Shown: piece after piece, positions 30,291 through 40,160 of the stretch
Layout of the letters: every line of letters starts with the position of its first letter
Numbering within the stretch: position 1 is the first letter of the stretch
Assembly: GCF_004684345.1 (NCBI RefSeq)
Contig: NZ_CP038469.1
Span: 3,968,001-4,032,000, forward strand
Direction of reading: 5' to 3'
DNA length: 64,000 bases
Source of the DNA: Citrobacter tructae
Lineage (GTDB): Bacteria; Pseudomonadota; Gammaproteobacteria; Enterobacterales; Enterobacteriaceae
The notes under the pieces: generated by a model
Seen by the model: the letters and a program-made list of their open reading frames with translations, nothing else
Told to the model about the DNA's origin: nothing
Databases searched by the model: none
Position numbers and translations under genes: made by a program

Positions 30291-31235
30291 TTACTGTGCT
30301 TTAAGCCGTTTGCCGAGCCATACCTGCAGCAAGGTCAGTACCATCGTGATCACAAATATCACTACGGCAATGGCTGAGGCATACCCTTTCTCATGGTAAA
30401 TAAAGGCGTATTTGTAGAAGAGATAGGCGATAGTCATCGTCTGATCGTCAACCATGGACGAGCTGCCAAACAGCAGGTACACGACATCGAAAATTTGCAG
30501 CGTTTCGATAAACGAAATCACCAGAACGAAAAACAGCGTCGGGATCATCAACGGTAAGGTGATAGACCAGAATCCGCGTAATTTACTAATGCCGTCCAGG
30601 GACATTGCTTCATAAATCTGTTTGGGGATCCCCTGTAGCCCAGCGAGCAGAATGATCATCTTTAGCGCAATCGCCGACCAGATAATGACCAGCGAGGCGC
30701 TCAGACGGACGACCTCCGGATCGGATAACCAACCAATGGCAGGAATATCGAAGAAGGCCAGAATCTGATTAATTAAACCGAAGTTACGATTCATCAGCCA
30801 TTGCCAGACCATGGCTATAGCCGCAGGCATAGTGACAGCTGGCAGAAACAGCAATGTTCGAAACAACCACTGACCGCGTATAGCCTGATTCAGGCCAATG
30901 GCGAGCAGTAATGACAGTACCGTGATAATCGGTACGCAAATAAAGACATAGGCCAGCGTGTTATATATTGCCGCACGAAACTCATCATCACTGAATAAAT
31001 TAATATAGTTATCTAAGCTTAGCGTCGTCCAGATTTGAAATTCACCAAGGTCAGTGAAACTATAAAAAACGTTCTGAAAGAATGGTGTAAAGTAGAAAAT
31101 GATTAATCCCGTCAGCAGGGGAAGAATCATTATCCAACCCCAAAATCGTTCCTCTTTCTCCAGCTTCGAAAGGTTTTTTCTCCGTACTTCCCTGGCCGGT
31201 AATTGCGGGGATGCAGCTTCATCTGAATAGCTCAT
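30291..31235 (-). CDS. Sugar ABC transporter permease, MalF type
   Basis: 314 residues: a charged N-terminal tail, then six membrane segments; EAA loop is YEAMSLDGISKLRGFWSITL (about 217-236). CUT1 family partner of the MalG-type permease. GGAG lies before the start. Follows the binding-protein gene by 72 bases with no clear terminator. Confidence 0.9.
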   Translation of the reverse strand: MSYSDEAASPQLPAREVRRKNLSKLEKEERFWGWIMILPLLTGLIIFYFTPFFQNVFYSFTDLGEFQIWTTLSLDNYINLFSDDEFRAAIYNTLAYVFICVPIITVLSLLLAIGLNQAIRGQWLFRTLLFLPAVTMPAAIAMVWQWLMNRNFGLINQILAFFDIPAIGWLSDPEVVRLSASLVIIWSAIALKMIILLAGLQGIPKQIYEAMSLDGISKLRGFWSITLPLMIPTLFFVLVISFIETLQIFDVVYLLFGSSSMVDDQTMTIAYLFYKYAFIYHEKGYASAIAVVIFVITMVLTLLQVWLGKRLKAQ

Positions 31236-31307
31236 ACAGACTCCGGGATGCTCACTTTACAATAAAAAATATGGCTAAAGGTGAGAGGGAGCAGTGCTCC
31301 CTCAGGA

Positions 31308-32567
31308 TTACTTCTGCATTTCACGTTCAACACGTTTTGCGACACCTGGCATGACTTTCTCCGGGTCATTACCCGTCCAGACTTTTTTTAACCCATCATT
31401 CAGGATGCTATTCCATTTAGCCGTATTTGAGCCTGCTGTTGGATATTTATGCGAAAACGCCAGTGAGTCGATATAGGCGGAAACGTCAAGACCTTTAAAG
31501 CCTTCAGCCCACTCTTTAGCCACTTTTTGGTTAGCAGGAATAACAACTTTCCCTGTCGCCAGCGTTTTTTGCGCATGTTCAGAGCTCATAAACTCAATGA
31601 ATTTCCAGGCTGCATCCTTATGCTGGCTTTTGGCTGACATGGCAAAGGCCAGACTATGAGATACGCCAGCCTGTTCTGCCATTTTGGGCATTGGAACTAC
31701 ACCAATATGATCTTTAATCAATTCGTTTTGCGAGAATGGCAGTGCCCACCATGATCCTGCATAGACCATGGCGACTCGGTTGGACTGGAAGACATCTGAT
31801 GCTTCCATTTCACCTGGAGGCTGGATCAGGTCAGCATTCAGCATACCCTGGACATCGCGATACATCGCAATTGCTTTGTCATTGGCAACGTCAGTTTTGC
31901 CGTCCGGCAGGACTATCTTATCCCCGGCCTGTAATAGCAGGTTAAAGTAGCTGTCCTGTCCACTACTGAATTCCATGGCTAGCGGATAAGACTGCTTATC
32001 CAGCCCTTTACGCAGTTGCTCTGTTTTTTGTTTTAAATCGTCCCATGTCCAGTTTTTATCTGGATAGGTAACGCCAGCTTGATCGAAAAGTTTTTTGTTG
32101 TACCAGACGGCAATGGCGTCAATATCACGAGGAATGGCATATTGTTGAGACTGGTATTGATAGGCATCAACCGAGCTTTTAACAAAGTCATCAAGATTGG
32201 GTGATGACTTATCTTTTAAATATCCGGTCAGTGGCTCAAGCATACCGTTCTTAACGTATTGCTGGAAATTAGGCATATTCATCCAGAATACATCTGGAGC
32301 CACATTTCCACCCACCGCCGAGCTCAGTTTTATAAAATACTGATCGTAAGGGGTTAACTCAATTTCAACTTTAATATCGGGGTTGTTTTTTTCGAACTCA
32401 TTAACCAGTTGTTGTTCGCCGGGAAGCTGATTTCGGTCCCACAGCGTGTAGCGTAATTTAACAGGCTTAGTGTCAGCCTGGCCTTCAGCGCTCGCGACGA
32501 CAGGTGTAGCCATTACACATGAAATAAGGCACGCCAATACGATGTTATTTTTATTCAGGGTAGACAT
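31308..32567 (-). CDS. Periplasmic sugar-binding protein of the ABC importer
   Basis: 419 residues, family 1 extracellular solute-binding protein. Signal peptide of about 27 residues ending VVASA before EGQADTK, without a lipobox, so periplasmic. Family blocks: YTLWDRNQLPGEQQLVNEFE, YDQYFIKLSSAVGGNVAPDV and ALPFSQNELIKDHIGVVPMP. First gene of the six-gene operon with AgaR-like boxes about 160-205 bases upstream. Ligand probably an oligosaccharide or aminosugar glycoside, by context only. Confidence 0.9.
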   Translation of the reverse strand: MSTLNKNNIVLACLISCVMATPVVASAEGQADTKPVKLRYTLWDRNQLPGEQQLVNEFEKNNPDIKVEIELTPYDQYFIKLSSAVGGNVAPDVFWMNMPNFQQYVKNGMLEPLTGYLKDKSSPNLDDFVKSSVDAYQYQSQQYAIPRDIDAIAVWYNKKLFDQAGVTYPDKNWTWDDLKQKTEQLRKGLDKQSYPLAMEFSSGQDSYFNLLLQAGDKIVLPDGKTDVANDKAIAMYRDVQGMLNADLIQPPGEMEASDVFQSNRVAMVYAGSWWALPFSQNELIKDHIGVVPMPKMAEQAGVSHSLAFAMSAKSQHKDAAWKFIEFMSSEHAQKTLATGKVVIPANQKVAKEWAEGFKGLDVSAYIDSLAFSHKYPTAGSNTAKWNSILNDGLKKVWTGNDPEKVMPGVAKRVEREMQK

Positions 32568-32717
32568 AACTTCCCTCTTTATTCAGGTCAGAATGCTTGG
32601 GAGGTAAATTACAGGAGCCATTGAATAATCTGTATAACCAGTGGGAAAGTCAAAGGGGCAAAAAAGAGGGGATTATCATATAAAAACAGGAGCGTCTTTC
32701 GGTAGGTTTCTCTTTTA

Positions 32718-32775
32718 TCAAAACGAAAATACGACATCAATCGACGTTATTAATATTTCGTTTTATTTCATGCGG
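32718..32775. promoter_or_regulatory. AgaR-like boxes before the ABC sugar operon
   Basis: Two TTTCGTTT-type boxes: 32718-32733 (complement GTATTTTCGTTTTGAT) and 32752-32771 (AATATTTCGTTTTATTTCAT). The second is nearly the same as the agaS box at 18731. The rest of 32568-32921 is AT-rich, with no gene seen. Confidence 0.6.
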
Positions 32776-32874
32776 TTAGAAAAAATTTTGCTATAGAATC
32801 GAAAAAAAGAGGGGAGAAAAAAAACCGTTGAAAATGCGAAGGTTATCACTTTATCTCTTCATGAACAGAGAATA

Positions 32875-32898
32875 GAAACGGGGATAAATCCCCGTTTC
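32875..32898. terminator. Hairpin downstream of garD
   Basis: Perfect 10-bp stem GAAACGGGGA/TCCCCGTTTC around TAAA. The T run (GTTTTT) is on the + strand side; on the garD side the stem is followed by TATTCTCTG only, so termination of garD is probable but not canonical. Confidence 0.55.
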
Positions 32899-32921
32899 GT
32901 TTTTGGCTTTCGCTTCGAAAA

Positions 32922-34493
32922 TCAGGTTACCGGCGCGGGGTTAAACACTGCCAGCTGGTTATGCAGCCCCCACTGATCCGAGAAGGTTTTCTTGCGCCCG
33001 CTGGCGACGTCGAGAATGAATTCGAATAGCTTCAGACCCACCTCTTCGATGGTTTCTTCACCGGTAGCGATGGTGCCTGCGTTGATGTCCATCAGATCAA
33101 ACCAACGATTTGCCAGTTCGGTACGCGTCGCCATTTTAATTACCGGTACCGCCATCAGACCGTATGGCGTGCCGCGTCCAGTCGTGAACACCTGCACGGT
33201 TATCCCGGAAGCGACCTGCTGTGTGCCGCAGATAAAATCACTGGCGGGGGTGGCGGCGTAAATCAGTCCGCGTTTGGTTGGGCGCTGTCCCGGCGACAAT
33301 ACTTCGACGATGGCACTCTTGCCTGACTTGGCAATGGAACCCAGTGCTTTTTCTACGACGTTTGCCAGCCCGCCTTTCTTGTTGCCCGGAGACGGGTTGG
33401 CGCTGCGGTCAGTTTTGCCCATATCGAGATAGTTATCGTACCAGGCCATCTCTTCCAGTAGACGTTTACCCACTTCTTCGTTAATTGCACGCGGGGTCAG
33501 AAGATGGATTGCATCGCGCACTTCGGTAACTTCCGAGAACATCACGGTTGCGCCGCAACGCACCAGCAGATCGGACGCGTAGCCCACTGCCGGGTTAGCC
33601 GTTACGCCAGAAAATGCATCGCTGCCGCCACACTGCATGCCAACCACCAACTCCGATGCGGGGCAGGTTTCACGCTGGCGCTGATTGAGTTTTGCCAGAT
33701 GGCGCTCGGCAACCTGCAAAATATCTTCAACCATCGATTGAAAGCCCACGTGTTTTTCATCCTGCAGGCTGACAATGCTGGCGCTGTCCACCGGAATACT
33801 TTTCACATCATGCGTGCCTTCCAGCAGGCGTTCCGGCTGGAGTTTTTCGCAGCCAAGGCCGATAACCATCACCTCTCCACCGAAGTTCGGGTTCAGGGCA
33901 ATATTATGGATAGTGCGAATCGGCACGATAGCGGCCGGGGCATTGATTGCCACCCCGCAGCCATACAGATGGTTCAGCCCGACCACGCCGTCAACGTTCG
34001 GGTATTTGGGCAGCAGATTGCGCTCAATAATTTTCACCACATAATCCACCACCCCTGCCACACAGTGCACGCTGGTGGAGATACCGAGCAGGTTTTTGGT
34101 GCCAACGCTGCCGTCTGCATTACGGTAGCCTTCGAAGGTGTAGCCTTCCAGAGGTGGAAGCGGCTCCGGCACTTTAGTTGCCAGCGGCAGCGTCTCCAGC
34201 GGCGGGGCTTTGGGCAGCTCAACCATTGATTCATCAATCCAGCTACCGCGTGCGATGTCGCGAACGGCGTAGCCGATCACTTCGCCATAGCGCACAATTT
34301 CGCCGTGAACAGCAATATCCGTGAGTGCCACTTTATGGCCCTGGGGAATATGTTCAATCAGCGTCAGTCCGTCCGGGAAACGCGTCCCGGCTTTCAGACC
34401 ATTGTCATTGACAATAATCGCCACATTATCTGTGTCGTGTACTTTAATATAAAACGCCGTTGGCGATTCTTGTCTAATTTCGATATCGGCCAT
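32922..34493 (-). CDS. garD: Galactarate dehydratase GarD
   Basis: Iron-dependent dehydratase turning galactarate into 5-dehydro-4-deoxy-glucarate. 523 residues, E. coli length. An N-terminal SAF domain (to about 105) precedes the UxaA-like catalytic region; conserved blocks include [40 protein letters not shown] and [10 protein letters not shown]. Divergent from garPLRK, whose products carry on the pathway. CdaR activation is known in E. coli; palindromic candidates lie in the shared promoter region. Confidence 0.97.
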   Translation of the reverse strand: MADIEIRQESPTAFYIKVHDTDNVAIIVNDNGLKAGTRFPDGLTLIEHIPQGHKVALTDIAVHGEIVRYGEVIGYAVRDIARGSWIDESMVELPKAPPLETLPLATKVPEPLPPLEGYTFEGYRNADGSVGTKNLLGISTSVHCVAGVVDYVVKIIERNLLPKYPNVDGVVGLNHLYGCGVAINAPAAIVPIRTIHNIALNPNFGGEVMVIGLGCEKLQPERLLEGTHDVKSIPVDSASIVSLQDEKHVGFQSMVEDILQVAERHLAKLNQRQRETCPASELVVGMQCGGSDAFSGVTANPAVGYASDLLVRCGATVMFSEVTEVRDAIHLLTPRAINEEVGKRLLEEMAWYDNYLDMGKTDRSANPSPGNKKGGLANVVEKALGSIAKSGKSAIVEVLSPGQRPTKRGLIYAATPASDFICGTQQVASGITVQVFTTGRGTPYGLMAVPVIKMATRTELANRWFDLMDINAGTIATGEETIEEVGLKLFEFILDVASGRKKTFSDQWGLHNQLAVFNPAPVT

Positions 34494-34659
34494 TGTCCAG
34501 TACTCTCCAGCCAGGTGGTGATAATAGATATATATTGAATCTAATTATAGGTAATAAAGACTCAGTGTCGTGAAATAAGAATGTCAGGAGTTTAAATTTA
34601 AGAATGTGACCGATATCACTTAATGCCAGCAATGCAGCACCACCATGGGTACCAATACT

Positions 34660-34745
34660 TAAATGTGTGCATTAGCGCCCATGGTTATGTGCATTTGCAC
34701 AAAATAATATTTTAACAAGCTGTCTTAAATGAGCAATTGCACAAT
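34660..34745. promoter_or_regulatory. garD/garP divergent control region with TGTGCA/TGCACA repeats
   Basis: A perfect palindrome TGTGCATTTGCACA lies at 34688-34701. Related elements are TGTGTGCAT near 34664-34672 and GCAATTGCACAAT at 34733-34745. They suit a CdaR (SdaR) activator of the gar and gud genes, and CRP may also bind. Remainder of 34494-34889 is AT-rich without genes. Confidence 0.45.
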
Positions 34746-34889
34746 GATTAACAATGCCGTGCTGATTATACTGAATCACGGTTTAATAGCGACTGATAAA
34801 TAACAGCGTCATTTATTTTCCTGTGATTTATCATCGAACACACCCTCAAAAATAATAAAAAAATTATTTATGTGTCTGAGGCAAATAGA

Positions 34890-36224
34890 ATGATACTGGA
34901 TACGGTTGTAGAGAAAAAGAAAGGTACGCACACTCGATATTTAATATTGCTGATAATATTTATTGTCACCGCCGTTAACTATGCGGACCGCGCGACGCTG
35001 TCTATTGCCGGTACTGAAGTGGCAAAAGAGCTGCAGCTCAGCGCTATATCAATGGGTTACATTTTCTCCGCCTTCGGCTGGGCCTATTTGCTGATGCAGA
35101 TCCCCGGCGGCTGGTTGCTTGACAAGTTTGGTTCGAAGAAAGTCTATACCTACAGCCTGTTCTTCTGGTCGTTGTTTACCTTCCTGCAGGGCTTTGTCGA
35201 TATGTTCCCGCTGGCCTGGGCGGGGATCTCAATGTTTATCATGCGTTTTATGCTGGGCTTCTCGGAAGCGCCTTCCTTCCCGGCTAACGCCCGTATTGTT
35301 GCGGCCTGGTTCCCGACCAAAGAGCGTGGCACGGCCTCTGCGATTTTTAACTCCGCGCAGTATTTCTCGCTGGCGTTGTTTTCACCGCTGCTGGGCTGGC
35401 TGACCTTCGCCTGGGGCTGGGAACATGTCTTTACCGTGATGGGTGTGATTGGCTTTGTGTTAACCGGCCTGTGGGTAAAGTTCGTTCACAACCCAACCGA
35501 CCATCCGCGTATGTCGCCGGAGGAGCTGAAGTTTATTGCGGATAACGGCGCCGTGGTTGATATGGACCATAAAAAGCCGGGTAGCGATGCCGAAAAAGGC
35601 CCGAAACTGGATTACATCAAGCAGTTGCTCAGCAGTCGGATGATGTTAGGTATCTTTTTCGGTCAGTATTTCTTAAACACCATCACCTGGTTCTTCCTCA
35701 CCTGGTTTCCGATTTACCTGGTGCAAGATAAGGGCATGTCAATTCTGAAAGTGGGGATGGTAGCTTCTATTCCGGCACTGTGCGGTTTTGCTGGCGGTGT
35801 GCTGGGCGGGTTGTTCTCTGACTATCTCATTCGTCGAGGTTGCTCGCTGACCTTTGCACGTAAGCTGCCTATTGTACTGGGGATGCTGTTGGCATCGACG
35901 ATTATTCTGTGTAACTACACCGACAGTACGGTGCTGGTGGTGGCGCTGATGGCGCTGGCATTCTTCGGTAAAGGTTTTGGTGCATTGGGTTGGCCGGTTA
36001 TCTCTGACGTGGCACCGAAAGAAATTGTTGGGCTGTGCGGCGCGCTGTTTAACGTCTTCGGCAACGTGGCTTCTATCGCCACCCCGCTGGTGATTGGCTA
36101 CATCGTTAGCGAGCTGCACTCCTTTAATGGCGCACTGATTTTTGTAGGCTGTTCTGCGCTGATGATGATGGTTTGCTACCTGTTCGTGGTGGGCGACATC
36201 AAACGTCTGGAACTGCGGAAGTAA
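34890..36224 (+). CDS. garP: Galactarate/glucarate transporter GarP (MFS)
   Basis: Proton symporter of the anion:cation symporter branch of the major facilitator family. 444 residues, about twelve membrane segments, with the family block NYADRATLSIAG near the first helix and RGTASAIFN between helices 4 and 5. A GTG six codons upstream is in frame, but 34890 has TGAGG eight bases before it and matches E. coli. First gene of garPLRK. Confidence 0.96.
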   Translation: MILDTVVEKKKGTHTRYLILLIIFIVTAVNYADRATLSIAGTEVAKELQLSAISMGYIFSAFGWAYLLMQIPGGWLLDKFGSKKVYTYSLFFWSLFTFLQGFVDMFPLAWAGISMFIMRFMLGFSEAPSFPANARIVAAWFPTKERGTASAIFNSAQYFSLALFSPLLGWLTFAWGWEHVFTVMGVIGFVLTGLWVKFVHNPTDHPRMSPEELKFIADNGAVVDMDHKKPGSDAEKGPKLDYIKQLLSSRMMLGIFFGQYFLNTITWFFLTWFPIYLVQDKGMSILKVGMVASIPALCGFAGGVLGGLFSDYLIRRGCSLTFARKLPIVLGMLLASTIILCNYTDSTVLVVALMALAFFGKGFGALGWPVISDVAPKEIVGLCGALFNVFGNVASIATPLVIGYIVSELHSFNGALIFVGCSALMMMVCYLFVVGDIKRLELRK

Positions 36225-36250
36225 GTCACGACTAACTTAAGGTAATGAAA

Positions 36251-37021
36251 ATGGATAACGCGATTTTCCCGAACAAATTTAAAGCAGCCCTTGCGGCGCA
36301 AGACATCCAAATTGGCTGCTGGTCCGCACTGGCAAGCCCGATCAGTACCGAAGTTTTAGGTCTGGCCGGTTTTGACTGGCTGGTGCTGGACGGCGAACAT
36401 GCGCCAAACGATATCTCGACGTTTATCCCACAGCTGATGGCGCTGAAAGGCAGTTCCAGCGTGCCGGTTGTGCGTGTGCCGACCAACGAACCGGTGATCA
36501 TCAAGCGTTTGTTGGATATCGGGTTCTATAACTTCCTGATCCCGTTTGTTGAGACCGAAGAAGATGCGGTGAACGCCGTGGCGTCTACTCGTTATCCGCC
36601 GGAAGGTATTCGCGGCGTGTCCGTTTCCCACCGCGCCAATATGTTTGGCACCGTGCCGGACTACTTCGCGCAGTCCAACAAAAACATCACCATCATCGTG
36701 CAAATCGAAAGCCAGCAGGGCGTTGATAATGTGGATGCGATTGCTGCAACCGAAGGCGTTGACGGTATCTTCGTCGGTCCAAGTGATTTGGCCGCCGCGT
36801 TAGGTCACCTGGGGAATGCTTCTCACCCTGATGTGCAGAAGGCGATTCAACACATCTTTGCCCGCGCGAAAGCACATGGTAAGCCAAGCGGTATTCTGGC
36901 TCCGGTCGAGGCTGATGCACGTCGCTATCTGGAGTGGGGCGCGACGTTTGTTGCCGTTGGCAGCGATCTCGGCGTGTTCCGCTCGGCGACCCAGAAACTG
37001 GCTGATTCCTTTAAGAAATAA
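36251..37021 (+). CDS. garL: 5-keto-4-deoxy-D-glucarate aldolase GarL
   Basis: Class II HpcH/HpaI-type aldolase that splits the keto-deoxy-glucarate from GarD into pyruvate and tartronate semialdehyde. 256 residues. Motifs: [13 protein letters not shown] with the base His (about 44-56), PVVRVP, the metal-binding VQIESQQGV and [12 protein letters not shown]. The ATG at 36245 is only two bases from AAGG, so the second ATG at 36251 is the likelier start and equals the E. coli N terminus. Confidence 0.96.
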   Translation: MDNAIFPNKFKAALAAQDIQIGCWSALASPISTEVLGLAGFDWLVLDGEHAPNDISTFIPQLMALKGSSSVPVVRVPTNEPVIIKRLLDIGFYNFLIPFVETEEDAVNAVASTRYPPEGIRGVSVSHRANMFGTVPDYFAQSNKNITIIVQIESQQGVDNVDAIAATEGVDGIFVGPSDLAAALGHLGNASHPDVQKAIQHIFARAKAHGKPSGILAPVEADARRYLEWGATFVAVGSDLGVFRSATQKLADSFKK

Positions 37022-37051
37022 CCACCATCGACAGTATAGAGAGATAAAGAC

Positions 37052-37942
37052 ATGACAATGAAAGTAGGTTTTATTGGTCTCGGTATTATGGGTAAGCCAA
37101 TGAGTAAAAACCTCCTCAAGGCAGGTTACTCGCTGGTGGTTGCTGACCGTAACCCGGAAGCGATTGCGGAAGTGATAGCTGCAGGCGCAGAAACGGCGAC
37201 TACGGCGAAAGCCATTGCCGAGCAGTGCGACGTGATCATCACTATGCTGCCAAACTCTCCGCACGTGAAAGAAGTGGCGCTGGGTGAAGGTGGAATCATT
37301 GAAGGCGCAAAACCGGGCACCGTGCTGATCGACATGAGTTCCATCGCACCACTGGCGAGTCGTGAAATCAGTGACGCGCTGAAAGCGAAGGGTGTGGATA
37401 TGCTGGATGCGCCGGTGAGCGGTGGCGAACCGAAAGCGATCGATGGCACCCTGTCGGTGATGGTTGGCGGTGATAAAGCGATTTTCGACAAGTACTACGA
37501 TCTGCTGAAAGCCATGGCGGGTTCGGTGGTGCATACCGGTGACATCGGCGCTGGTAACGTCACAAAACTGGCAAACCAGGTGATCGTGGCGCTGAACATT
37601 GCGGCGATGTCTGAAGCGCTGACCTTGGCGACCAAAGCGGGCGTGAACCCGGATCTGGTGTACCAGGCCATTCGCGGTGGTCTGGCGGGCAGCACTGTGT
37701 TGGATGCGAAAGCGCCGATGGTGATGGACCGTAACTTTAAGCCGGGTTTTCGTATCGATCTGCACATCAAAGATCTGGCGAATGCGCTGGATACCTCGCA
37801 TGGCGTGGGCGCACAGCTGCCGCTGACCGCAGCAGTAATGGAAATGATGCAGGCACTGCGCGCTGATGGCCTGGGAACGGCTGACCATAGTGCTCTGGCA
37901 TGCTACTACGAAAAACTGGCGAAAGTGGAAGTCACTCGCTAA
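37052..37942 (+). CDS. garR: Tartronate semialdehyde reductase GarR
   Basis: NAD(P)H-dependent beta-hydroxyacid dehydrogenase reducing tartronate semialdehyde to glycerate. N-terminal GFIGLGIMGKPM dinucleotide motif, DAPVSGGEPKAIDGTLSVM substrate block and catalytic Lys in GNVTKLANQ. 296 residues from the first ATG, which has GAGAG at a suitable distance; a second ATG at 37058 gives the 294 residues often annotated in E. coli. Confidence 0.96.
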   Translation: MTMKVGFIGLGIMGKPMSKNLLKAGYSLVVADRNPEAIAEVIAAGAETATTAKAIAEQCDVIITMLPNSPHVKEVALGEGGIIEGAKPGTVLIDMSSIAPLASREISDALKAKGVDMLDAPVSGGEPKAIDGTLSVMVGGDKAIFDKYYDLLKAMAGSVVHTGDIGAGNVTKLANQVIVALNIAAMSEALTLATKAGVNPDLVYQAIRGGLAGSTVLDAKAPMVMDRNFKPGFRIDLHIKDLANALDTSHGVGAQLPLTAAVMEMMQALRADGLGTADHSALACYYEKLAKVEVTR

Positions 37943-38007
37943 CAAGAAGGGCGCGGATGTGCGCCCTGTAATTCTTGCCTTGCGCGGCACTGTCAGGCTA
38001 CATAACT

Positions 38008-39153
38008 ATGAAAATCGTAATTGCCCCAGACTCTTATAAAGAAAGCCTTTCTGCCACTGAGGTAGCTCAGGCAATAGAAAAAGGATTTCGGGAAATTTTC
38101 CCCGATGCGCAATATGTTTCTGTTCCCGTCGCCGACGGCGGTGAAGGGACCGTCGAAGCCATGATTGCCGCCACGCAAGGGACTGAATATTCAGCCTGGG
38201 TCACGGGGCCACTGGGTGAAAAAGTGAATGCCAACTGGGGCATGTCCGGAGATGGCAACACCGCGTTTATCGAAATGGCGGCGGCCAGTGGTCTGGCGTT
38301 GGTTCCTCCAGAAAAACGCAACCCCTTAATTACCACCTCGCGCGGGACCGGAGAATTGATTCTAAAGGCGCTGGAAAGTGGCGCGCAGAACATCATTATT
38401 GGTATTGGCGGCAGTGCGACCAACGACGGTGGCGCGGGAATGGTACAAGCGCTGGGGGCAAAACTCTGCGACGCCAACGGCACTGAAATTGGCTATGGCG
38501 GCGGTAGCCTGATTAGCCTGAACACCATCGATATTTCGGGCCTGGATCCGCGATTAAAAACTTGTTCAATTCGAGTTGCCTGCGATGTGACCAATCCATT
38601 GATCGGTGACACTGGTGCTTCCCGTATCTTTGGTCCGCAGAAAGGGGCGACGGAAGAACGCATTATCGAATTGGACCGCAATCTTTCTCACTATGCCGAC
38701 ATCATAAAAAAATCGTTACGGGTAGACGTGAAGGATGTTCCCGGGGCGGGGGCTGCCGGTGGTATGGGCGCCGCGTTAATGGCATTTTTAGGTGCGGAGC
38801 TGCGCAGCGGGATAGAGATTGTGACCCAGGCGCTCAATCTGGAAGAGCATATTCACGACTGTACGCTGGTGGTCACCGGGGAAGGACGCATCGACAGCCA
38901 GAGTATTCACGGCAAAGTGCCTGTCGGCGTGGCAAGTGTGGCGAAAAAGTATCACAAGCCGGTGATTGGTATTGCGGGTAGCCTGACACGCGATGTGGGC
39001 GTGGTGCATCAATATGGTATCGATGCCGTGTTTAGCGTATTGACCAGCATAGGTACGCTGGAAGAGGCTTTCCGTGGGGCATTTGATAATATTTATCGGG
39101 CATCCAGAAACATCGCCGCCACGATGGCGATAGGAATGCGCAGTGCGGGGTGA
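38008..39153 (+). CDS. garK: Glycerate 2-kinase GarK
   Basis: Phosphorylates D-glycerate to 2-phosphoglycerate, linking the pathway to glycolysis. 381 residues from MKIVIAPDSYKES; eleven upstream in-frame codons have no homology. Motifs: PVADGGEGTVEA (about 44-55), GIGGSATNDGGAG and GAAGGMGAALMAF, as in the type I glycerate kinase family. Last gene of garPLRK; its stop overlaps the -35 element of rnpB. Confidence 0.96.
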   Translation: MKIVIAPDSYKESLSATEVAQAIEKGFREIFPDAQYVSVPVADGGEGTVEAMIAATQGTEYSAWVTGPLGEKVNANWGMSGDGNTAFIEMAAASGLALVPPEKRNPLITTSRGTGELILKALESGAQNIIIGIGGSATNDGGAGMVQALGAKLCDANGTEIGYGGGSLISLNTIDISGLDPRLKTCSIRVACDVTNPLIGDTGASRIFGPQKGATEERIIELDRNLSHYADIIKKSLRVDVKDVPGAGAAGGMGAALMAFLGAELRSGIEIVTQALNLEEHIHDCTLVVTGEGRIDSQSIHGKVPVGVASVAKKYHKPVIGIAGSLTRDVGVVHQYGIDAVFSVLTSIGTLEEAFRGAFDNIYRASRNIAATMAIGMRSAG

Positions 39154-39178
39154 CATTGGCACACAAACCCTCTATACT
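39150..39178 (+). promoter_or_regulatory. rnpB promoter
   Basis: GTGACA and TATACT are separated by 17 bases; the RNA start GAAGC at 39186 falls seven bases after the -10. The -35 overlaps the garK stop codon. Confidence 0.8.
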
Positions 39179-39185
39179 TCGCGCC

Positions 39186-39562
<377 letters not shown>

Positions 39563-39567
39563 ACTAA

Positions 39568-39600
39568 GAAAACCCCGCTTCGGCGGGGTTTTTGCTTTTT
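39568..39600 (+). terminator. rnpB terminator
   Basis: AACCCCGC/GCGGGGTT hairpin with a TTCG loop followed by TTTGCTTTTT, the arrangement found after rnpB in E. coli. Confidence 0.9.
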
Positions 39601-39609
39601 GGGGCGGGA

Positions 39610-39670
39610 TAGATGAATGACTGTCCACGACGCTATACTCAAAAAAACGCGCCTTATCGGCCAGTTTCAA
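39610..39670 (+). repeat. Degenerate second copy of the rnpB 3' tail
   Basis: TAGATGAATGACTGTCCACG and later CTTATCGGCCAGTTTCAA repeat the RNA tail at 39513-39559. E. coli has several roughly 113-base tandem repeats after rnpB; here one decayed unit is left, without its own terminator, at the left edge of the AT-rich island. An open frame of 23 codons (39613-39684, MNDCPRRYTQKN and on) runs through it, similar to the short arginine-rich frames in the E. coli repeats; expression is doubtful. Confidence 0.85.
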
Positions 39671-39684
39671 CGTCTCCTATGTAA

Positions 39685-40160
39685 AAAACGCTAACCTTCC
39701 TCAATGGATCACCCTCTACGCCAATAGTTGTAAAATAATCAATTATGTCAGTTATAGCGGAAAATAATTGTGCCTCCCTCTGAATATCATTGTTATTACA
39801 CCCACAGTAGAAATTGATTTTTATGTTCTTAAATCTTAAATAGTTTTAAATTAATGATGGGTGTTAACATTTTGAAAGACATCAATTAACAAAATAGTGT
39901 CTTATAGATAAAAAAGATGAAATAAAAATCCTGTCAGTTTTCCCACTAAGATTTAGCATGCTTCAATTAAAATAAAAGGGGACAGAGTCAATTACTGATG
40001 AAATGGTTAAAATATGAACAATAAAAGCTCTTGTTAAAAAGAACTTAGTTATTATTTTTGATTGTAGTCACAATATTGACCCTTTCTATTCATAACAATG
40101 GCCCACGAATTCAGTACGAATTTCCACTAATTGTAAAATTTAAATTAATAGGGAATCATT
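39685..40160. other. AT-rich gene-free leader of the hdc island
   Basis: 476 bases with no convincing gene; the only short frame with a start (39998-40024, 8 codons) has a poorly placed ribosome site. An AAAAGGGGACAGAGTCAATT element lies at 39974-39993 and a loosely complementary ATTGACCCTTTCTATT at 40075-40090. The hdcT1 promoter should lie here but no clear -35/-10 pair was settled on. Confidence 0.5.

Noticed and set aside
36800..37990. 396-codon open frame antisense to garL and garR
   Set aside because: His/Arg/Phe-rich product typical of the complement of enterobacterial coding sequence; both sense genes are certain.
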